A stretch of DNA of 39,203 bases from an uncultured Prevotellaceae bacterium (GCA_900315105.1 OMXX01000068.1:1-39203), one strand, 5' to 3'. Counted from the first letter of the stretch, positions 22,693 through 32,922 are shown. Notes: generated by a model not told the origin, from the letters alone. Numbers and translations are program-made.

Positions 22693-23884
22693 TTTCACCT
22701 ATAGGATAATATGATTGGTCTTCTGTTTTTCTTTTAGATGGTGATAAAGCCCATAATGCCAACATGATGGAGCTCAATTTTGCCCGATGCCTAATTGCAG
22801 TACCTGTATTTGAAGTTCCAAATGCAAAAAGGAAAGTCGTGATCACCATGGATATCACCAAATATCGTTTTAGCAATTTATACTGAGGATTATCGACTTT
22901 CCGAGTGAGTGCGAACCACGATATCAAAATATAAAACAGACTATCCATTAGAAAGGCCGCAATATCATTCAACCCACGCCAGTCTAAGACTATTGGCGAA
23001 TACAAGAAATAGAGCATCTTCAGAGGAGAGAAAAGCAATAATTTTGATGGACTTGACAGATCCAACCATGTCAGATAATCACTTCCTCCACCTTCACCTT
23101 CACTCTTTTTCTCCGCATATTCTCCAAAATCATCAACAGCAAGTTTTTGAGCAAAAACCTCAATATTAAGTAAGAGAATCAATACAAAGATTCCCAACAG
23201 GAAAAGAGCAATATATGTACTCGAAGAGATTCTAACCTTGTTTTCTTTACGATAATATGTAAGAAATGCCATTGTATAGCCTATTATGATGCCAATTGCT
23301 CCAGCATGCATCCACATCGCTAATACCAACCCTACAATTGTCAAGACAGCTTGTCTGATACCATTACCTTGTTGAAGATACCAACATATAAAATGATACA
23401 AAGAAAATGTTATAAAGAAAGTTACCCATGCTTCTCGCATAAGTACTACAGAATAAATATTAAAGAAAGGCATTAATGCAGCCACTGTCAATATGGTCTT
23501 CCCTAAATTCGTATCTACCTCTAAAACACATAAAATTTTCCGAATATAAACCAAAAAATATACACCAAAGACAAGATTAACAAACTGTGCGAACCATCTT
23601 GCACTATCTGTTAAGTAATAGAGGCATGATAAAAAATAAGTGTAATTTGTCAGATGATCCCAACTACTTATGGAAGAGCCTTGATTTAACGTAGAAATTT
23701 CATGGAAAGACTCTGCATCTTCATGCGCATCTGGCAAGGGGATAATATCTGTTACTGTCACTACTAACAAGAAAAGCCTTGAGAAAAAACCCAGCCATAT
23801 TATTTGATGGAATCTGCCTTGATCACTTAACATGATGGAGCGGATCATCATTAACAATAATAATGATGTTAAAATATAACTCAT
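22667..23884 (-). CDS. wzy: Wzy/EpsG-like polysaccharide polymerase
   Basis: This 405-residue protein has about ten hydrophobic segments, a large periplasmic loop near residues 225-290 (EYAEKKSEGEGGGSDYLT) and the late motif GTSNTGTAIRHRAKL, which fits the (N/T)xG-ALRHR signature of EpsG/Wzy-type polymerases. Polymerases are too variable to name the linkage. It is the only Wzy candidate in the window and matches the Wzx at 31486-32922. Its ATG overlaps the upstream glycosyltransferase stop by four bases. Confidence 0.78.
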   Translation of the reverse strand: MSYILTSLLLLMMIRSIMLSDQGRFHQIIWLGFFSRLFLLVVTVTDIIPLPDAHEDAESFHEISTLNQGSSISSWDHLTNYTYFLSCLYYLTDSARWFAQFVNLVFGVYFLVYIRKILCVLEVDTNLGKTILTVAALMPFFNIYSVVLMREAWVTFFITFSLYHFICWYLQQGNGIRQAVLTIVGLVLAMWMHAGAIGIIIGYTMAFLTYYRKENKVRISSSTYIALFLLGIFVLILLLNIEVFAQKLAVDDFGEYAEKKSEGEGGGSDYLTWLDLSSPSKLLLFSPLKMLYFLYSPIVLDWRGLNDIAAFLMDSLFYILISWFALTRKVDNPQYKLLKRYLVISMVITTFLFAFGTSNTGTAIRHRAKLSSIMLALWALSPSKRKTEDQSYYPIGENETLDNCK

Positions 23885-24981
23885 TCTGCCAACAATTCCT
23901 TATATAATTGTATATATTTCCCAGCTACTTTCTTGATGTCATATTGAGAAGCTCTTTCCTCACACTTACAAATGATCTCTTCTCTATAACCAGTATTATT
24001 TTTCAATTCCATCAAGACGTTGGCAAGCGCTTCTACATCACCACATTCCACAAGAACACCGGCTCCATTGACAACCTCCCGCAATCCATTCACATCAGAT
24101 GCAACAAAAGGATGTCCACAGGCCATACCTTCAATTGAAGACAACGATAGACCTTCATATTCCGAAGACATCACAATCACATCCGAACTTTTCAAGATAC
24201 GTGGAACATCCGAACGTAAATACAAGAAATGTATTCTATTCTCTACTCCAAGACTCTTTGACAAGTCCCTTACTTTTATCAAGCCCTCATCATTCTCTGT
24301 ACCGCCAACGAATAATGCATGGAAAGTATCTGGCAATTGAGCCATAGCTCTTACGATGACATCTTGACGTTTTGATGGAACAAACCTTGCAACCATCGTA
24401 CAGATAAAACATCCTTCATTCACTCCAATAAGCTCTCCCTTTGAATATGGTTGGGCTTCGTTATATTTTCTAATATTTACCCCATTGGGGATAGACAGAC
24501 ATTTAATAGATTTGAAATGTTCCTCAAAAGTTTCTTTAGCCTTATCAGAGCACGCAATTATAGCATGATACTGTTTATAAATAGAAGCATCTATATATTT
24601 GAAAATCTTTATTTTTCGACGTTTGTTGTCTGTAGAATGTTCTGTCGTAACAATGGGCGTTTTACTAAAACTGAACATCTTTGCCAATGCTACCCAATAA
24701 TTAGCAGGGAACAAATGAACATGAACAACGTCGAACCTCCTTAAATAAGGCATCAAAGCAAAGATATTGTATATATTCCTGACAGATCTTTGTTTTGAGA
24801 GGGAAAGCACAGGAATGTCATTGTCTTCTAATCTGCAAATGAAGGTCCGATCAACAGAATCTACTAATTGCAGCACTGTAACTTCCACACCTTGCTCTTT
24901 CTGGGCTGGCGCCAGTTCCGCTATAAGACTCTGGGCTCCTCCCATATCCATCGAGTCAATGACATGCAGCACCTTCATCAT
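23881..24981 (-). CDS. Glycosyltransferase family 4
   Basis: This 366-residue GT-B enzyme opens with VLHVIDSMDMGGAQSLIAEL, the classic GT4 start. VVHVHLFPANYWVALA follows, then CTMVARFVPSKRQDVIVRA and the donor-site pair SSEYEGLSLSSIEGMACGHP (E-x7-E). Retaining transfer from an NDP-sugar is expected, with donor unknown. It overlaps the deacetylase-like gene upstream and the wzy gene downstream by four bases each, a tight operon arrangement. Confidence 0.9.
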   Translation of the reverse strand: MMKVLHVIDSMDMGGAQSLIAELAPAQKEQGVEVTVLQLVDSVDRTFICRLEDNDIPVLSLSKQRSVRNIYNIFALMPYLRRFDVVHVHLFPANYWVALAKMFSFSKTPIVTTEHSTDNKRRKIKIFKYIDASIYKQYHAIIACSDKAKETFEEHFKSIKCLSIPNGVNIRKYNEAQPYSKGELIGVNEGCFICTMVARFVPSKRQDVIVRAMAQLPDTFHALFVGGTENDEGLIKVRDLSKSLGVENRIHFLYLRSDVPRILKSSDVIVMSSEYEGLSLSSIEGMACGHPFVASDVNGLREVVNGAGVLVECGDVEALANVLMELKNNTGYREEIICKCEERASQYDIKKVAGKYIQLYKELLAE

Positions 24982-25718
24982 CTTAATCCTTTTAGCTTCC
25001 TATAAAAAAAGAAAGAATTTGATATCAGTCTATCTATCATTCCTTTCTTCCCATATTGATATAAATCTATCTGATCAAAACTAACAAAGGAATCAGCGTA
25101 GGAATGAAGGAACTTTTCCAATTCCTCAAAAGCAGCATCAGCCATCATATTCGGATGAAAACAGAACGTGTAAATTCCGGAAACAAGCATTTTCACACAA
25201 TGACCCACAATCTGGGGTATCAACCAGAAATCACTATCTTGGTAAGGATAACGCCCAATCGTATCACTGATGATCCGGATGTCAGACTCCTCTCGAAGCG
25301 CAATTAGTGTATTATTATCAAATGTATGACTGGGGGCAAAAAAGAACTTCGGATGAATGCCTTTTGCTTTGAGTATTTGGATGCCATCCCGGATCTTTTC
25401 CCGCTGTTTCTCCAAAGGAACCCCTGCAAATTCCGAGCGCTCCCACATCGGGTTGAGCCCCGACATGCCTTTGTATGATATATAACAATGGTCATAGCCA
25501 TGCATAGCAATTGCCCACCCCTTCTCCTGCCACAAAAAAGCTTTCTCCCAGAAATGCGGATCAGACTCATCCAGCATCAACTGGGGGTCTTGACAATTAG
25601 GGATGATGCCTACCATTGGCTTAACCCTATAAGTGTCCAACAAATCTTCCATTCTCTGCCACTTGACAGAGTCCATGGTCGAACAGGCGTCATCAAGGCG
25701 AATTAAATATCTTACCAT
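24978..25718 (-). CDS. DUF2334 polysaccharide deacetylase-like protein
   Basis: This 246-residue protein carries the NodB-like metal-site pattern of DUF2334: RLDDACS near residue 7, AMHGYDHCY (His-x3-His) near 72, FFAPSHTFD near 145 and CFHPNMM near 185. These residues suggest a metal-dependent carbohydrate deacetylase. There is no signal peptide, so it would act in the cytoplasm on a precursor or NDP-sugar rather than on exported polymer. It lies within the glycosyltransferase operon, overlapping the next gene by four bases. Confidence 0.8.
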   Translation of the reverse strand: MVRYLIRLDDACSTMDSVKWQRMEDLLDTYRVKPMVGIIPNCQDPQLMLDESDPHFWEKAFLWQEKGWAIAMHGYDHCYISYKGMSGLNPMWERSEFAGVPLEKQREKIRDGIQILKAKGIHPKFFFAPSHTFDNNTLIALREESDIRIISDTIGRYPYQDSDFWLIPQIVGHCVKMLVSGIYTFCFHPNMMADAAFEELEKFLHSYADSFVSFDQIDLYQYGKKGMIDRLISNSFFFYRKLKGLR

Positions 25719-25744
25719 AAAGTCTCAAGAAAACAATTCACAAA

Positions 25745-26878
25745 CTACGAATTGAGACATATTGAATTATAAGTTTCCAAATATAGGTGCTTTGCGATTT
25801 GTTGCCAACCTTCTTCACCTGCGGTAGAGTATTTATCATGAATTCTTTTAGAAAAATCTTCAAGATTAGAATTAATCATTTTATCTAAGCCCTTACATAA
25901 ATCTTCTTCATCTGATGGGTTTACAAGAAGACCTTCTACTCCATCATTTATTTCCATCGCAAAATCTCCAATTCGTGTTGCTATGACAGGTTTATCAAAA
26001 GCATAGGCAGATTTGAGAACCCCGCTTTGAGTTACGGTCCGGTATGGCAATACCACAAAAGAAGAATACTTTATAAGTGAAGCAAGTTCACCATTGTCAA
26101 TATATCTATTAAACACAATAACATTAGGATCTTTTGAATTGTTAGAATCAATATTTCCCTTACCAGCTATTACCAATTTTATGTTTCTGTTAGGTAAAGT
26201 AGATTTAAGATAAGCTCGAATCAGGATATCAACACCTTTATATTTGTCAATTCTACCAAAGAAGAGAATATAATCCTCATTAACAAATCTTTCCGTCTCA
26301 TAAAAGTTCAAGAAATCATAAACACCAAGTTTTGAATAAAAAATATTGTACCTCTTAAACTCCTTTTCAATTAGGTCTTTATAAGACTGGCTCAAAAATA
26401 ACAAATTTTTAAAACACCAATATCCCATATTTATATAGCACTTCCGAAATATTGATACTCTATTATGAGGTATTGGGTCATGTACTGTATATAATGTATG
26501 TTTTTTAAACAAGACTACAGGCAGACAAAAAAGAATCGTTTTGCAATCAGTAGTACAATGAACTAAATCTGCTTTTTTAATCCACCTATTTATCTTTCTT
26601 GATAATAGAAAACCTGAAATGAGTGAGTTATCAGGATTATTCGCAATGAACCACTGCTCCTGATTTATCATATTCGCATATTTTTTCAAGCCTTCATATG
26701 AACTCCATGGATATATGCCCACTTTATCCTTCAGTTTATCAAGGACAAAGGCTGAACTTTTTTGAGATTCAGGACTCACAACAACCAAAACCTTAACCTT
26801 ACAATACCTTGATAAATCCCTGATTAATGATATTTCTAAATCAAAATAAGAGGGTACAGTTAAATATAATAGCTCCAT
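25745..26878 (-). CDS. Glycosyltransferase family 4-like, no EX7E
   Basis: This 377-residue GT-B protein has YTVHDPIPHNRVSIFRKC near 135 and LFFGRIDKYKGVDILIRAY near 205, both typical of family 4 donor domains. The usual E-x7-E at the donor site is replaced by YRTVTQSGVLKSAYAFDKP, where only a QSG motif is kept; QSG replaces the first Glu in some rhamnosyl- or fucosyl-type relatives. Base composition is AT-rich like its neighbours. It is separated from the deacetylase-like gene by 26 bases. Confidence 0.8.
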   Translation of the reverse strand: MELLYLTVPSYFDLEISLIRDLSRYCKVKVLVVVSPESQKSSAFVLDKLKDKVGIYPWSSYEGLKKYANMINQEQWFIANNPDNSLISGFLLSRKINRWIKKADLVHCTTDCKTILFCLPVVLFKKHTLYTVHDPIPHNRVSIFRKCYINMGYWCFKNLLFLSQSYKDLIEKEFKRYNIFYSKLGVYDFLNFYETERFVNEDYILFFGRIDKYKGVDILIRAYLKSTLPNRNIKLVIAGKGNIDSNNSKDPNVIVFNRYIDNGELASLIKYSSFVVLPYRTVTQSGVLKSAYAFDKPVIATRIGDFAMEINDGVEGLLVNPSDEEDLCKGLDKMINSNLEDFSKRIHDKYSTAGEEGWQQIAKHLYLETYNSICLNS

Positions 26879-26892
26879 ACTAACTACTCGAC

Positions 26893-27849
26893 CTAACTAT
26901 TCAATTTATGTTTATCTTTTTGTTTATTCACAAAGGCCATTATCAATGCATACATTATCATTTTATAGCTCAGATCATATTTCTTCGCATTATATAACCA
27001 CCTTCCGAAATTAAGATATGAGCCCGCAATATCATCAGCAATAGCCTCTAACTTCTTTTTCAAAAAATGAGGTTCCAGCATCTTTAATACAAGATTATAA
27101 GATTTTAGTTCTCTTTCTTCGACAGATTTCCTATCTTGTAGAAAGTCTTTATACCATATATGTTCTTTACAAATTGCATCAAATTTATTTTTTGCTGATC
27201 CACTTGTTGATATCGTTTGTGAATTTTCGCGATATTTAAAAACGAACTCGTTTGTATTAGCTATACCATGAATGGATGCTTGTCTTATTACAGATATATC
27301 ATCTGAAGCCCATGCCAAAGGTAATTTATAGAACCCTCCGTAACGCCTTAATGGTTCTGTTTTAAAAACAAAATCGCCAATATACTGACGACGTCCTTCC
27401 CATCTATAAAGAAGATGATCGTATATAGACTCTAAAACATCCCTTGGTTCCAAGAAAGATAATGTATTTCCTTTTTCATCTATTATTTCAGTTCTACCAT
27501 GATAAACCAAGTTTTCAGGATATGCATTAATTAATTTCGCATAAATCTCCAAGCAATTAGCACATAACATATCATCATCCCCCATGCAGATGACATAGTC
27601 ACCCGTAGCATATGACAAACACTTATTCCAATTATCTACGACATCTATTGCACCACAATTTCTTTCATTCCTGTAAAAATGTATTCTCGGATCATCGAAA
27701 CAAGTAACAATAGACAGCAAATCATTTGGTGAACAGTCATCTACAATGATTATTTCCAAGTTTGTATATGTTTGCTCAATAACAGAGCAAATAGCTTCTC
27801 TTAGAAAGTCTGCTTTGTATGCAGGTATTAATACTGAAAACTTTATCAT
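26893..27849 (-). CDS. Glycosyltransferase family 2
   Basis: This 318-residue GT-A enzyme begins FSVLIPAYKADFLREAICSV, followed by LEIIIVDDCSPND and the DxD-type metal motif MGDDDML near residue 92. A substrate loop with ASDDISVIR near 180 gives the likely catalytic Asp. It should transfer a sugar with inversion to the lipid-linked repeat unit. It lies directly against the acetyltransferase gene upstream (no gap). Confidence 0.9.
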   Translation of the reverse strand: MIKFSVLIPAYKADFLREAICSVIEQTYTNLEIIIVDDCSPNDLLSIVTCFDDPRIHFYRNERNCGAIDVVDNWNKCLSYATGDYVICMGDDDMLCANCLEIYAKLINAYPENLVYHGRTEIIDEKGNTLSFLEPRDVLESIYDHLLYRWEGRRQYIGDFVFKTEPLRRYGGFYKLPLAWASDDISVIRQASIHGIANTNEFVFKYRENSQTISTSGSAKNKFDAICKEHIWYKDFLQDRKSVEERELKSYNLVLKMLEPHFLKKKLEAIADDIAGSYLNFGRWLYNAKKYDLSYKMIMYALIMAFVNKQKDKHKLNS

Positions 27850-28482
27850 CTATGAAACAATGTTTTTAATTTCCTTTGCAGGGATACCACCAACAACACA
27901 ATTTGCAGGCACATCCTTAGTTACCACAGAGTTAGCGCCTATAATTGCGCCATCACCAATACGAACTCCTGCCAATATCGCTACTTTATCTCCAATCCAA
28001 ACATTGTTACCAATAACCACTTCCCCTTTACTAACTAATTGACGATCCAATGGAGGAACAGACTGTTCCTCAGCACAGATTTCTCCATGACTATTATCAG
28101 AAATCAAAACATACATCCCAGTCAGAAGGCCATTACCTATTACAATCTTATTACAGCATGTAATATGGTTATTCTTCCCAAAATGACAATCATTGCCTAT
28201 CACTATCTGGGGATTAAATTTATAACCATTATAGTCATTCCACGCTGACACCATACACCCTTCTGCAAAGTAATTGTGTTCTCCAATAGTAATAAAATCA
28301 CCTCCCACTATAGAAAATTTTCTTGCAAAAGCAGTATGGGAGCCCACGTGTCCTATGAAATTTCGAATCCATAACGTATAAAGTAAGTCACGAATTTCAT
28401 GGAGACGCATACTTAAACAATATGGATAGATTTTACTGACAACCCACATTATAAAAGATGCACATAATTTAAATATATACAT
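27850..28482 (-). CDS. Left-handed beta-helix acyltransferase
   Basis: This 210-residue hexapeptide-repeat protein contains [64 protein letters not shown] and [18 protein letters not shown], ending [10 protein letters not shown]. This is the WbbJ/maa-type acetyltransferase pattern, with the catalytic His in SDNSHG. An N-terminal hydrophobic stretch ([19 protein letters not shown]) may sit at the membrane. It most likely O- or N-acetylates a sugar of the repeat unit. Confidence 0.88.
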   Translation of the reverse strand: MYIFKLCASFIMWVVSKIYPYCLSMRLHEIRDLLYTLWIRNFIGHVGSHTAFARKFSIVGGDFITIGEHNYFAEGCMVSAWNDYNGYKFNPQIVIGNDCHFGKNNHITCCNKIVIGNGLLTGMYVLISDNSHGEICAEEQSVPPLDRQLVSKGEVVIGNNVWIGDKVAILAGVRIGDGAIIGANSVVTKDVPANCVVGGIPAKEIKNIVS

Positions 28483-28505
28483 ATTTCTTTAAATGTTTTA
28501 GAATG

Positions 28506-29435
28506 TCATTTATGACGTATAGACCTCCATATCTTTGCCAGCCCCCTTTTTACCAAAATTACAGGCAGCTGAGACCACGCTCCAACGACCATCCGATAAT
28601 ATTCATCCTTGGTATAATAAACGGATAAATCCTGTTTAATATCTTTCAACACATAATTACCCTTCTTACCCAAGACATTCATATCAAAATATACACCTCT
28701 GAGCCAGTTCGCCAAATCTCTTTTGATTTTTACAAAACTATCTCGAGATAGATACCCTTCAATTCTAACTTGATTTATGAGATCCAGATAAAGAACTGCA
28801 AATGTATAAAAAACGTCATAGCCATATTTCCCTGTTGAATCTTGTGCAGATCCGAATTTAATATCATCAATCACAAACAAATTCTTTGTTTTGCTATTAA
28901 ACATCAGGGATACATTAGGCGACATTGGAGCAAACTTGATATTTGGCACATCCTGAATATCTTCTTTCCAAAAGAAAAGGCCTTCACTCAAAGATGACCA
29001 ATATGTTAACTTTCGCAAGTATCCATCAAAAGAATCAAACTCCATTTTCTGGAATTCTCCTAGATTACCATTAGAAAGAAACATCAATGGTTTGCGGTCA
29101 ATATAATCACATCCCAACTGATATATTCTCTCAATAGAACCTTTCTGCATCAGGCAGCGATGATTTATCTTAATCATAAAATCACCTCTTGCCTGCACAA
29201 AATTCTCTATAATATTATAAAATCCTTCTGCCTTCGTCTTAACATATCTAAAATTGGGATACTTAGAAAATTCCGCCATAGCAGCATCCATCTCTTCATT
29301 AGGAGCATTATCTGCTACAACGACCTCAAAAATACCATTATCTGTACCCAGACTATATATTTGTCTCACATTTGGTACAACCCAACGTGAAACGCCATTA
29401 GTTGGGATACAAATTGATAGCAAATATCTACTCAT
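28506..29435 (-). CDS. Glycosyltransferase family 2-like, no canonical DxD
   Basis: This 309-residue protein starts like family 2 (LLSICIPTNGVSRWVVPNV, then FEVVVADNAPNEEM). Where a DxD is expected it reads GDFMIKINHRCLMQKG, so the metal site is altered. A later SLMFNSKTK and a basic C-terminal helix follow. It may use another metal ligand or have a different substrate geometry. Its start overlaps the WecE stop by eight bases, so the two are coupled, and the 4-amino sugar made by WecE may be its donor (inference). Confidence 0.72.
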   Translation of the reverse strand: MSRYLLSICIPTNGVSRWVVPNVRQIYSLGTDNGIFEVVVADNAPNEEMDAAMAEFSKYPNFRYVKTKAEGFYNIIENFVQARGDFMIKINHRCLMQKGSIERIYQLGCDYIDRKPLMFLSNGNLGEFQKMEFDSFDGYLRKLTYWSSLSEGLFFWKEDIQDVPNIKFAPMSPNVSLMFNSKTKNLFVIDDIKFGSAQDSTGKYGYDVFYTFAVLYLDLINQVRIEGYLSRDSFVKIKRDLANWLRGVYFDMNVLGKKGNYVLKDIKQDLSVYYTKDEYYRMVVGAWSQLPVILVKRGLAKIWRSIRHK

Positions 29436-30552
29436 ATTTAAAACTCAAAATACTCTCAATAATGTACTGGACCTCTTCATCTTCAAGCTCATAAAACAAG
29501 GGTAAACGAACTAAGCAATCTCCATATCTGTCGCAGTTTTCCAGCATTCTTCCATCATGTTTATCTTTATAGTATTCGCTGGAATGCAACGGAAGATAAT
29601 GGAAGGTCGTCTGAATGTCTTTCTCCTTCAAATAATTCATCAATTTTGTACGATAATCCAAAGAGGGACATATCAAATAATACATATGGGCATTATTCGT
29701 AGCATACTCAGGGATATTTACCAGTTTGACTGCTGTGTCTATCTTGCCTCGCAATCCATCATCATACATCTTCCAGATATGCTTACGTTTGTTCTGAATA
29801 TCATCTAGCTGTTCGAGCTGCGCCCACAAATAGGCTGCATTAAATTCCGACGGCAAGAACGAGCTTCCCATATCGCACCAGCCATATTTATTCACCATGC
29901 CACGATAGAATTCAGCGCGATTAGTACCCTTCTCCCATATAATTTCCGAACGACGAATAAATCTATCATCGTTCACGGCAAGCATGCCGCCCTCGCCGCT
30001 ACTAATATTCTTTGTTTCATGAAATGAGAACGCTCCAAGATGACCAATGCTTCCAAGTGGCCTTCCTTTATAGTATGAATCAATACTATGTGCAGCGTCC
30101 TCTACAACAATCAGATTATGTTTCTTAGCCAAAACCATGATTGCATCCATATCACAAGCGACACCAGCATAATGGACAACCGCAATCACCTTGGTTTTCG
30201 AAGTAATCAGCGGTTCTATATCGCTGGCCTCACAGTTAGGTTTTTCCCTGCTACTATCAGCGAATACCACCTTTGCGCCTTCGCGGAGGAATGCCAATGC
30301 TGTAGAAACAAAGGTATAGGAAGGTATTATCACCTCATCGCCGGGCTTTAATTCACATAGCATAGCACACATCTCTAAGGCATCAGTGCCTGATGTTGCT
30401 AACAGACATTTCTTAAATCCATATCGCTCTTCAAAAAAATGCTGGCACTTTTTTGTAAATACACCATTGCCAGACATTGTTGTAGAATGGCAAACTTCAT
30501 CTAAATATTTCTGCTCTCGACCAGAGCAGTAGGGTTTATTAAACGGAATCAT
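29428..30552 (-). CDS. wecE: dTDP-4-amino-4,6-dideoxygalactose transaminase
   Basis: This 374-residue PLP enzyme of the DegT/DnrJ/EryC1 class matches WecE (RffA) along its length: IPFNKPYCSG, SGTDALEMCAMLCELKPGDE, IPSYTFVSTALAFLREGAK, VVEDAAHSID, the PLP lysine in SFHETKNISSGEGG, EKGTNRAEFYRGMVNKYGW and SSFLPSEFNAAYLWAQLE. It converts dTDP-4-keto-6-deoxyglucose to the 4-amino sugar (Fuc4N). The enzymes that make that substrate (RmlA, RmlB) are not in the window. It follows the GT92 gene with a four-base overlap. Confidence 0.9.
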   Translation of the reverse strand: MIPFNKPYCSGREQKYLDEVCHSTTMSGNGVFTKKCQHFFEERYGFKKCLLATSGTDALEMCAMLCELKPGDEVIIPSYTFVSTALAFLREGAKVVFADSSREKPNCEASDIEPLITSKTKVIAVVHYAGVACDMDAIMVLAKKHNLIVVEDAAHSIDSYYKGRPLGSIGHLGAFSFHETKNISSGEGGMLAVNDDRFIRRSEIIWEKGTNRAEFYRGMVNKYGWCDMGSSFLPSEFNAAYLWAQLEQLDDIQNKRKHIWKMYDDGLRGKIDTAVKLVNIPEYATNNAHMYYLICPSLDYRTKLMNYLKEKDIQTTFHYLPLHSSEYYKDKHDGRMLENCDRYGDCLVRLPLFYELEDEEVQYIIESILSFKYE

Positions 30553-31484
30553 CTTATCAAATTCATTTTCAATTTTAATCGTATGAGAAATCTAAAGATA
30601 GTATAATCAACAGAAACATTTTGATTTTCATGGTAGTAGAAATACTCGAGATCCTTCTTGGGGTTTTCCTTAAAGAACACATCTGTAAGTTGGCGTTTCT
30701 TACTATACACATCCCATCCTTTAGTCCAATAATGATTAATCTGAATATCTGCTTTATCACATCTCTTTTGATCCCCCCAATGGAATTCTCCTCTAACAAA
30801 ACGGCCGAATATGTTGGCTGGGCAAATTTTAAATGTAACACCCAAAAGTTTCAGAATTACTGTCGTATCATGGTGTGTACCCGCATCAAACACCGCAATG
30901 TCATAATCCGTGTTTATCAGACATTTTCCACATGTATCATAATATTTCCAGGATACAATGAATTGTTCTATTACAAGCTTTGAATAATCGTGCTTAAGTA
31001 TGTTTGACGTTCCAAACATCCGCCAATAGAATAGAATTACAGGATATTTATCATGTTTCTGCAGCCAATCTGTCAGTGTGACATCGACTTTAGGACAGAA
31101 GAACTCATCTATATCCAGGAATGACACCCATTGTGTTTCGTGACGGTATGTTTCGTAAAAATGCCTATATGCTTTCATTTGAGCCTGATTATAAGGCCAA
31201 TCCGTTAACGTAACCAATCCTCTATCTATATAGGGTTGAAGTATCTTCAAAAAATCATCCTCTGAATTATTGTTATATAAATAGAAGTGCTCAACACCTA
31301 TCATTTCATGATATTCAATCCACTCCCTCAGGAAAAGCGCTTCATTCTTAAAAATACCACAGATACTTATCTTATATTTCTTATCATATTTTGGCCTTTT
31401 TAAGAAAAGACGCAAAAAAGAATTACACAGAAACAATTTTCCCAACAATAATGATCGGAGTATAAATTCTTTCAAAAATCTCAT
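30549..31484 (-). CDS. Glycosyltransferase family 92
   Basis: This 311-residue GT-A protein has the GT92 start ICGIFKNEALFLREWIEYHE followed by GVEHFYLYNNNSEDD, the DxD motif FLDIDEFFCP near residue 125, and INHYWTKGWDVYSKK near 260. Family 92 enzymes act as galactosyltransferases or on glycan side chains. An N-terminal hydrophobic segment may peripherally anchor it. It lies two bases after the wzx stop. Confidence 0.85.
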   Translation of the reverse strand: MRFLKEFILRSLLLGKLFLCNSFLRLFLKRPKYDKKYKISICGIFKNEALFLREWIEYHEMIGVEHFYLYNNNSEDDFLKILQPYIDRGLVTLTDWPYNQAQMKAYRHFYETYRHETQWVSFLDIDEFFCPKVDVTLTDWLQKHDKYPVILFYWRMFGTSNILKHDYSKLVIEQFIVSWKYYDTCGKCLINTDYDIAVFDAGTHHDTTVILKLLGVTFKICPANIFGRFVRGEFHWGDQKRCDKADIQINHYWTKGWDVYSKKRQLTDVFFKENPKKDLEYFYYHENQNVSVDYTIFRFLIRLKLKMNLIR

Positions 31485-31485
31485 C

Positions 31486-32922
31486 CTAAATACGATTCTT
31501 TAAAGTCATCAATAATTTATGACCATATTTAATAATAATAACATCTTTTAAAAGCCATAGTACGCCCAGATATACGGACACCATCACTATAGACCTCACA
31601 ATGATACTTGCAAAATCACCGAACTCAACCACCATAGAAAGACCCCACACAACAAGTGTGCCAAGTGTCCATGCGATGATGTACCATGCAATATCCTTGA
31701 TTTGAGCCCTGAAAGAATAACCAATATACTTATGAGGCGCAGACATGTTGACCAATGTTCCCCATAAAGAGTTAATGACATAAGCAATTAACAAACCAAT
31801 TAAGCCAAAATGAAGTAATAAGAAGATAACTATCAGATATATTGGTTTTTTGAGGAACTCCAATTTCAATGTATATCCCGTCTGGTTGACAATCTGGAGA
31901 AGAACCAAACTCAATGTTTGTACATAGCTAATAATACTCGCAAGTAGCAATAACTGGAAGGCGATCACTGCTCCTTCCCATGCGCTTCCCCACAAAAGAA
32001 TAATCAAAGGTTTGGCAATCACAATCAGCACCCCACTTATTAAGGTCATGACACATGTCACCAACTGGGTCAACTCCTGATATTTGTCTTTTAATAAGCT
32101 TTCATCATTTTGTGCATTGGCTAACAATGGCAAAGCCACTTTTTGTATGACACCATTACAAATATTTTCAGGCTGTATGGATAACGAACGACCTTTTGAA
32201 TAGTAACCTAAATCTGATTTACTAACGAATTTTCCTATTAAGATTGTATAGATCTCATTGAAAACTGTTCCCATAAAATTCGCACCTATCAGTTTGGAGC
32301 CAAAGCCCCAAAGATATCTCATCGACTCCCTGCTAAACTCCCATGTAGGCATCCACTTGGTTATATACCAGAACAGGCTTGTCCTAATAAAGGATGACAA
32401 CACATTCTGAATGGCCAATGCATATATACCAAAACCATCATATGCCAGATAGATTGCTAATAATCCCGATGGGATTTGTGCTGAAATATTAATAACAGCT
32501 TGTTGGCGCATTTTAAACTCTGCTGTAAGAATTGCATTTTGTACAATACACAGAGAATTAAAAATAACTGTAAGACTAACAAGTCTTGTTAGCGGTACTA
32601 ACTGGTTATCTTCAAAATAGTCTGCGATCCATGGTGCAAGCACATATAAAACACCATACATGACAAGCCCCATTGCAGCATTAAAATGAAAGGCGGTCGA
32701 ATAGTCGGCATTGGTTCTGTCTAATTTGCGAATTAGCGCATTTGAAAAGCCGGCCTCAATGAATACACCAGAGAAAGCAATAAACACCATGCTGATTCCT
32801 ACCAGGCCATAATCCTCTGGTGTCAACAGGCGAGCTAAGACAATGCCAATAATAAAACTAACAACCTGAGCCCATACTCTATCAAGTACACTCCAGATTG
32901 TTGCGGAGACAGACTTTCTCAT
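31486..32922 (-). CDS. wzx: Wzx-type oligosaccharide flippase
   Basis: This 478-residue MOP-superfamily protein has about 14 predicted helices and the WzxC-like start SVSATIWSVLDRVWAQVVSF, then ARLLTPEDYGLVGISMVF and KSDLGYYSKGRSLSIQPENI. It flips the undecaprenyl-linked repeat unit to the periplasm and pairs with Wzy in this operon. Its ATG overlaps the stop of the upstream TagB/F-like gene by four bases. Confidence 0.92.
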   Translation of the reverse strand: MRKSVSATIWSVLDRVWAQVVSFIIGIVLARLLTPEDYGLVGISMVFIAFSGVFIEAGFSNALIRKLDRTNADYSTAFHFNAAMGLVMYGVLYVLAPWIADYFEDNQLVPLTRLVSLTVIFNSLCIVQNAILTAEFKMRQQAVINISAQIPSGLLAIYLAYDGFGIYALAIQNVLSSFIRTSLFWYITKWMPTWEFSRESMRYLWGFGSKLIGANFMGTVFNEIYTILIGKFVSKSDLGYYSKGRSLSIQPENICNGVIQKVALPLLANAQNDESLLKDKYQELTQLVTCVMTLISGVLIVIAKPLIILLWGSAWEGAVIAFQLLLLASIISYVQTLSLVLLQIVNQTGYTLKLEFLKKPIYLIVIFLLLHFGLIGLLIAYVINSLWGTLVNMSAPHKYIGYSFRAQIKDIAWYIIAWTLGTLVVWGLSMVVEFGDFASIIVRSIVMVSVYLGVLWLLKDVIIIKYGHKLLMTLKNRI

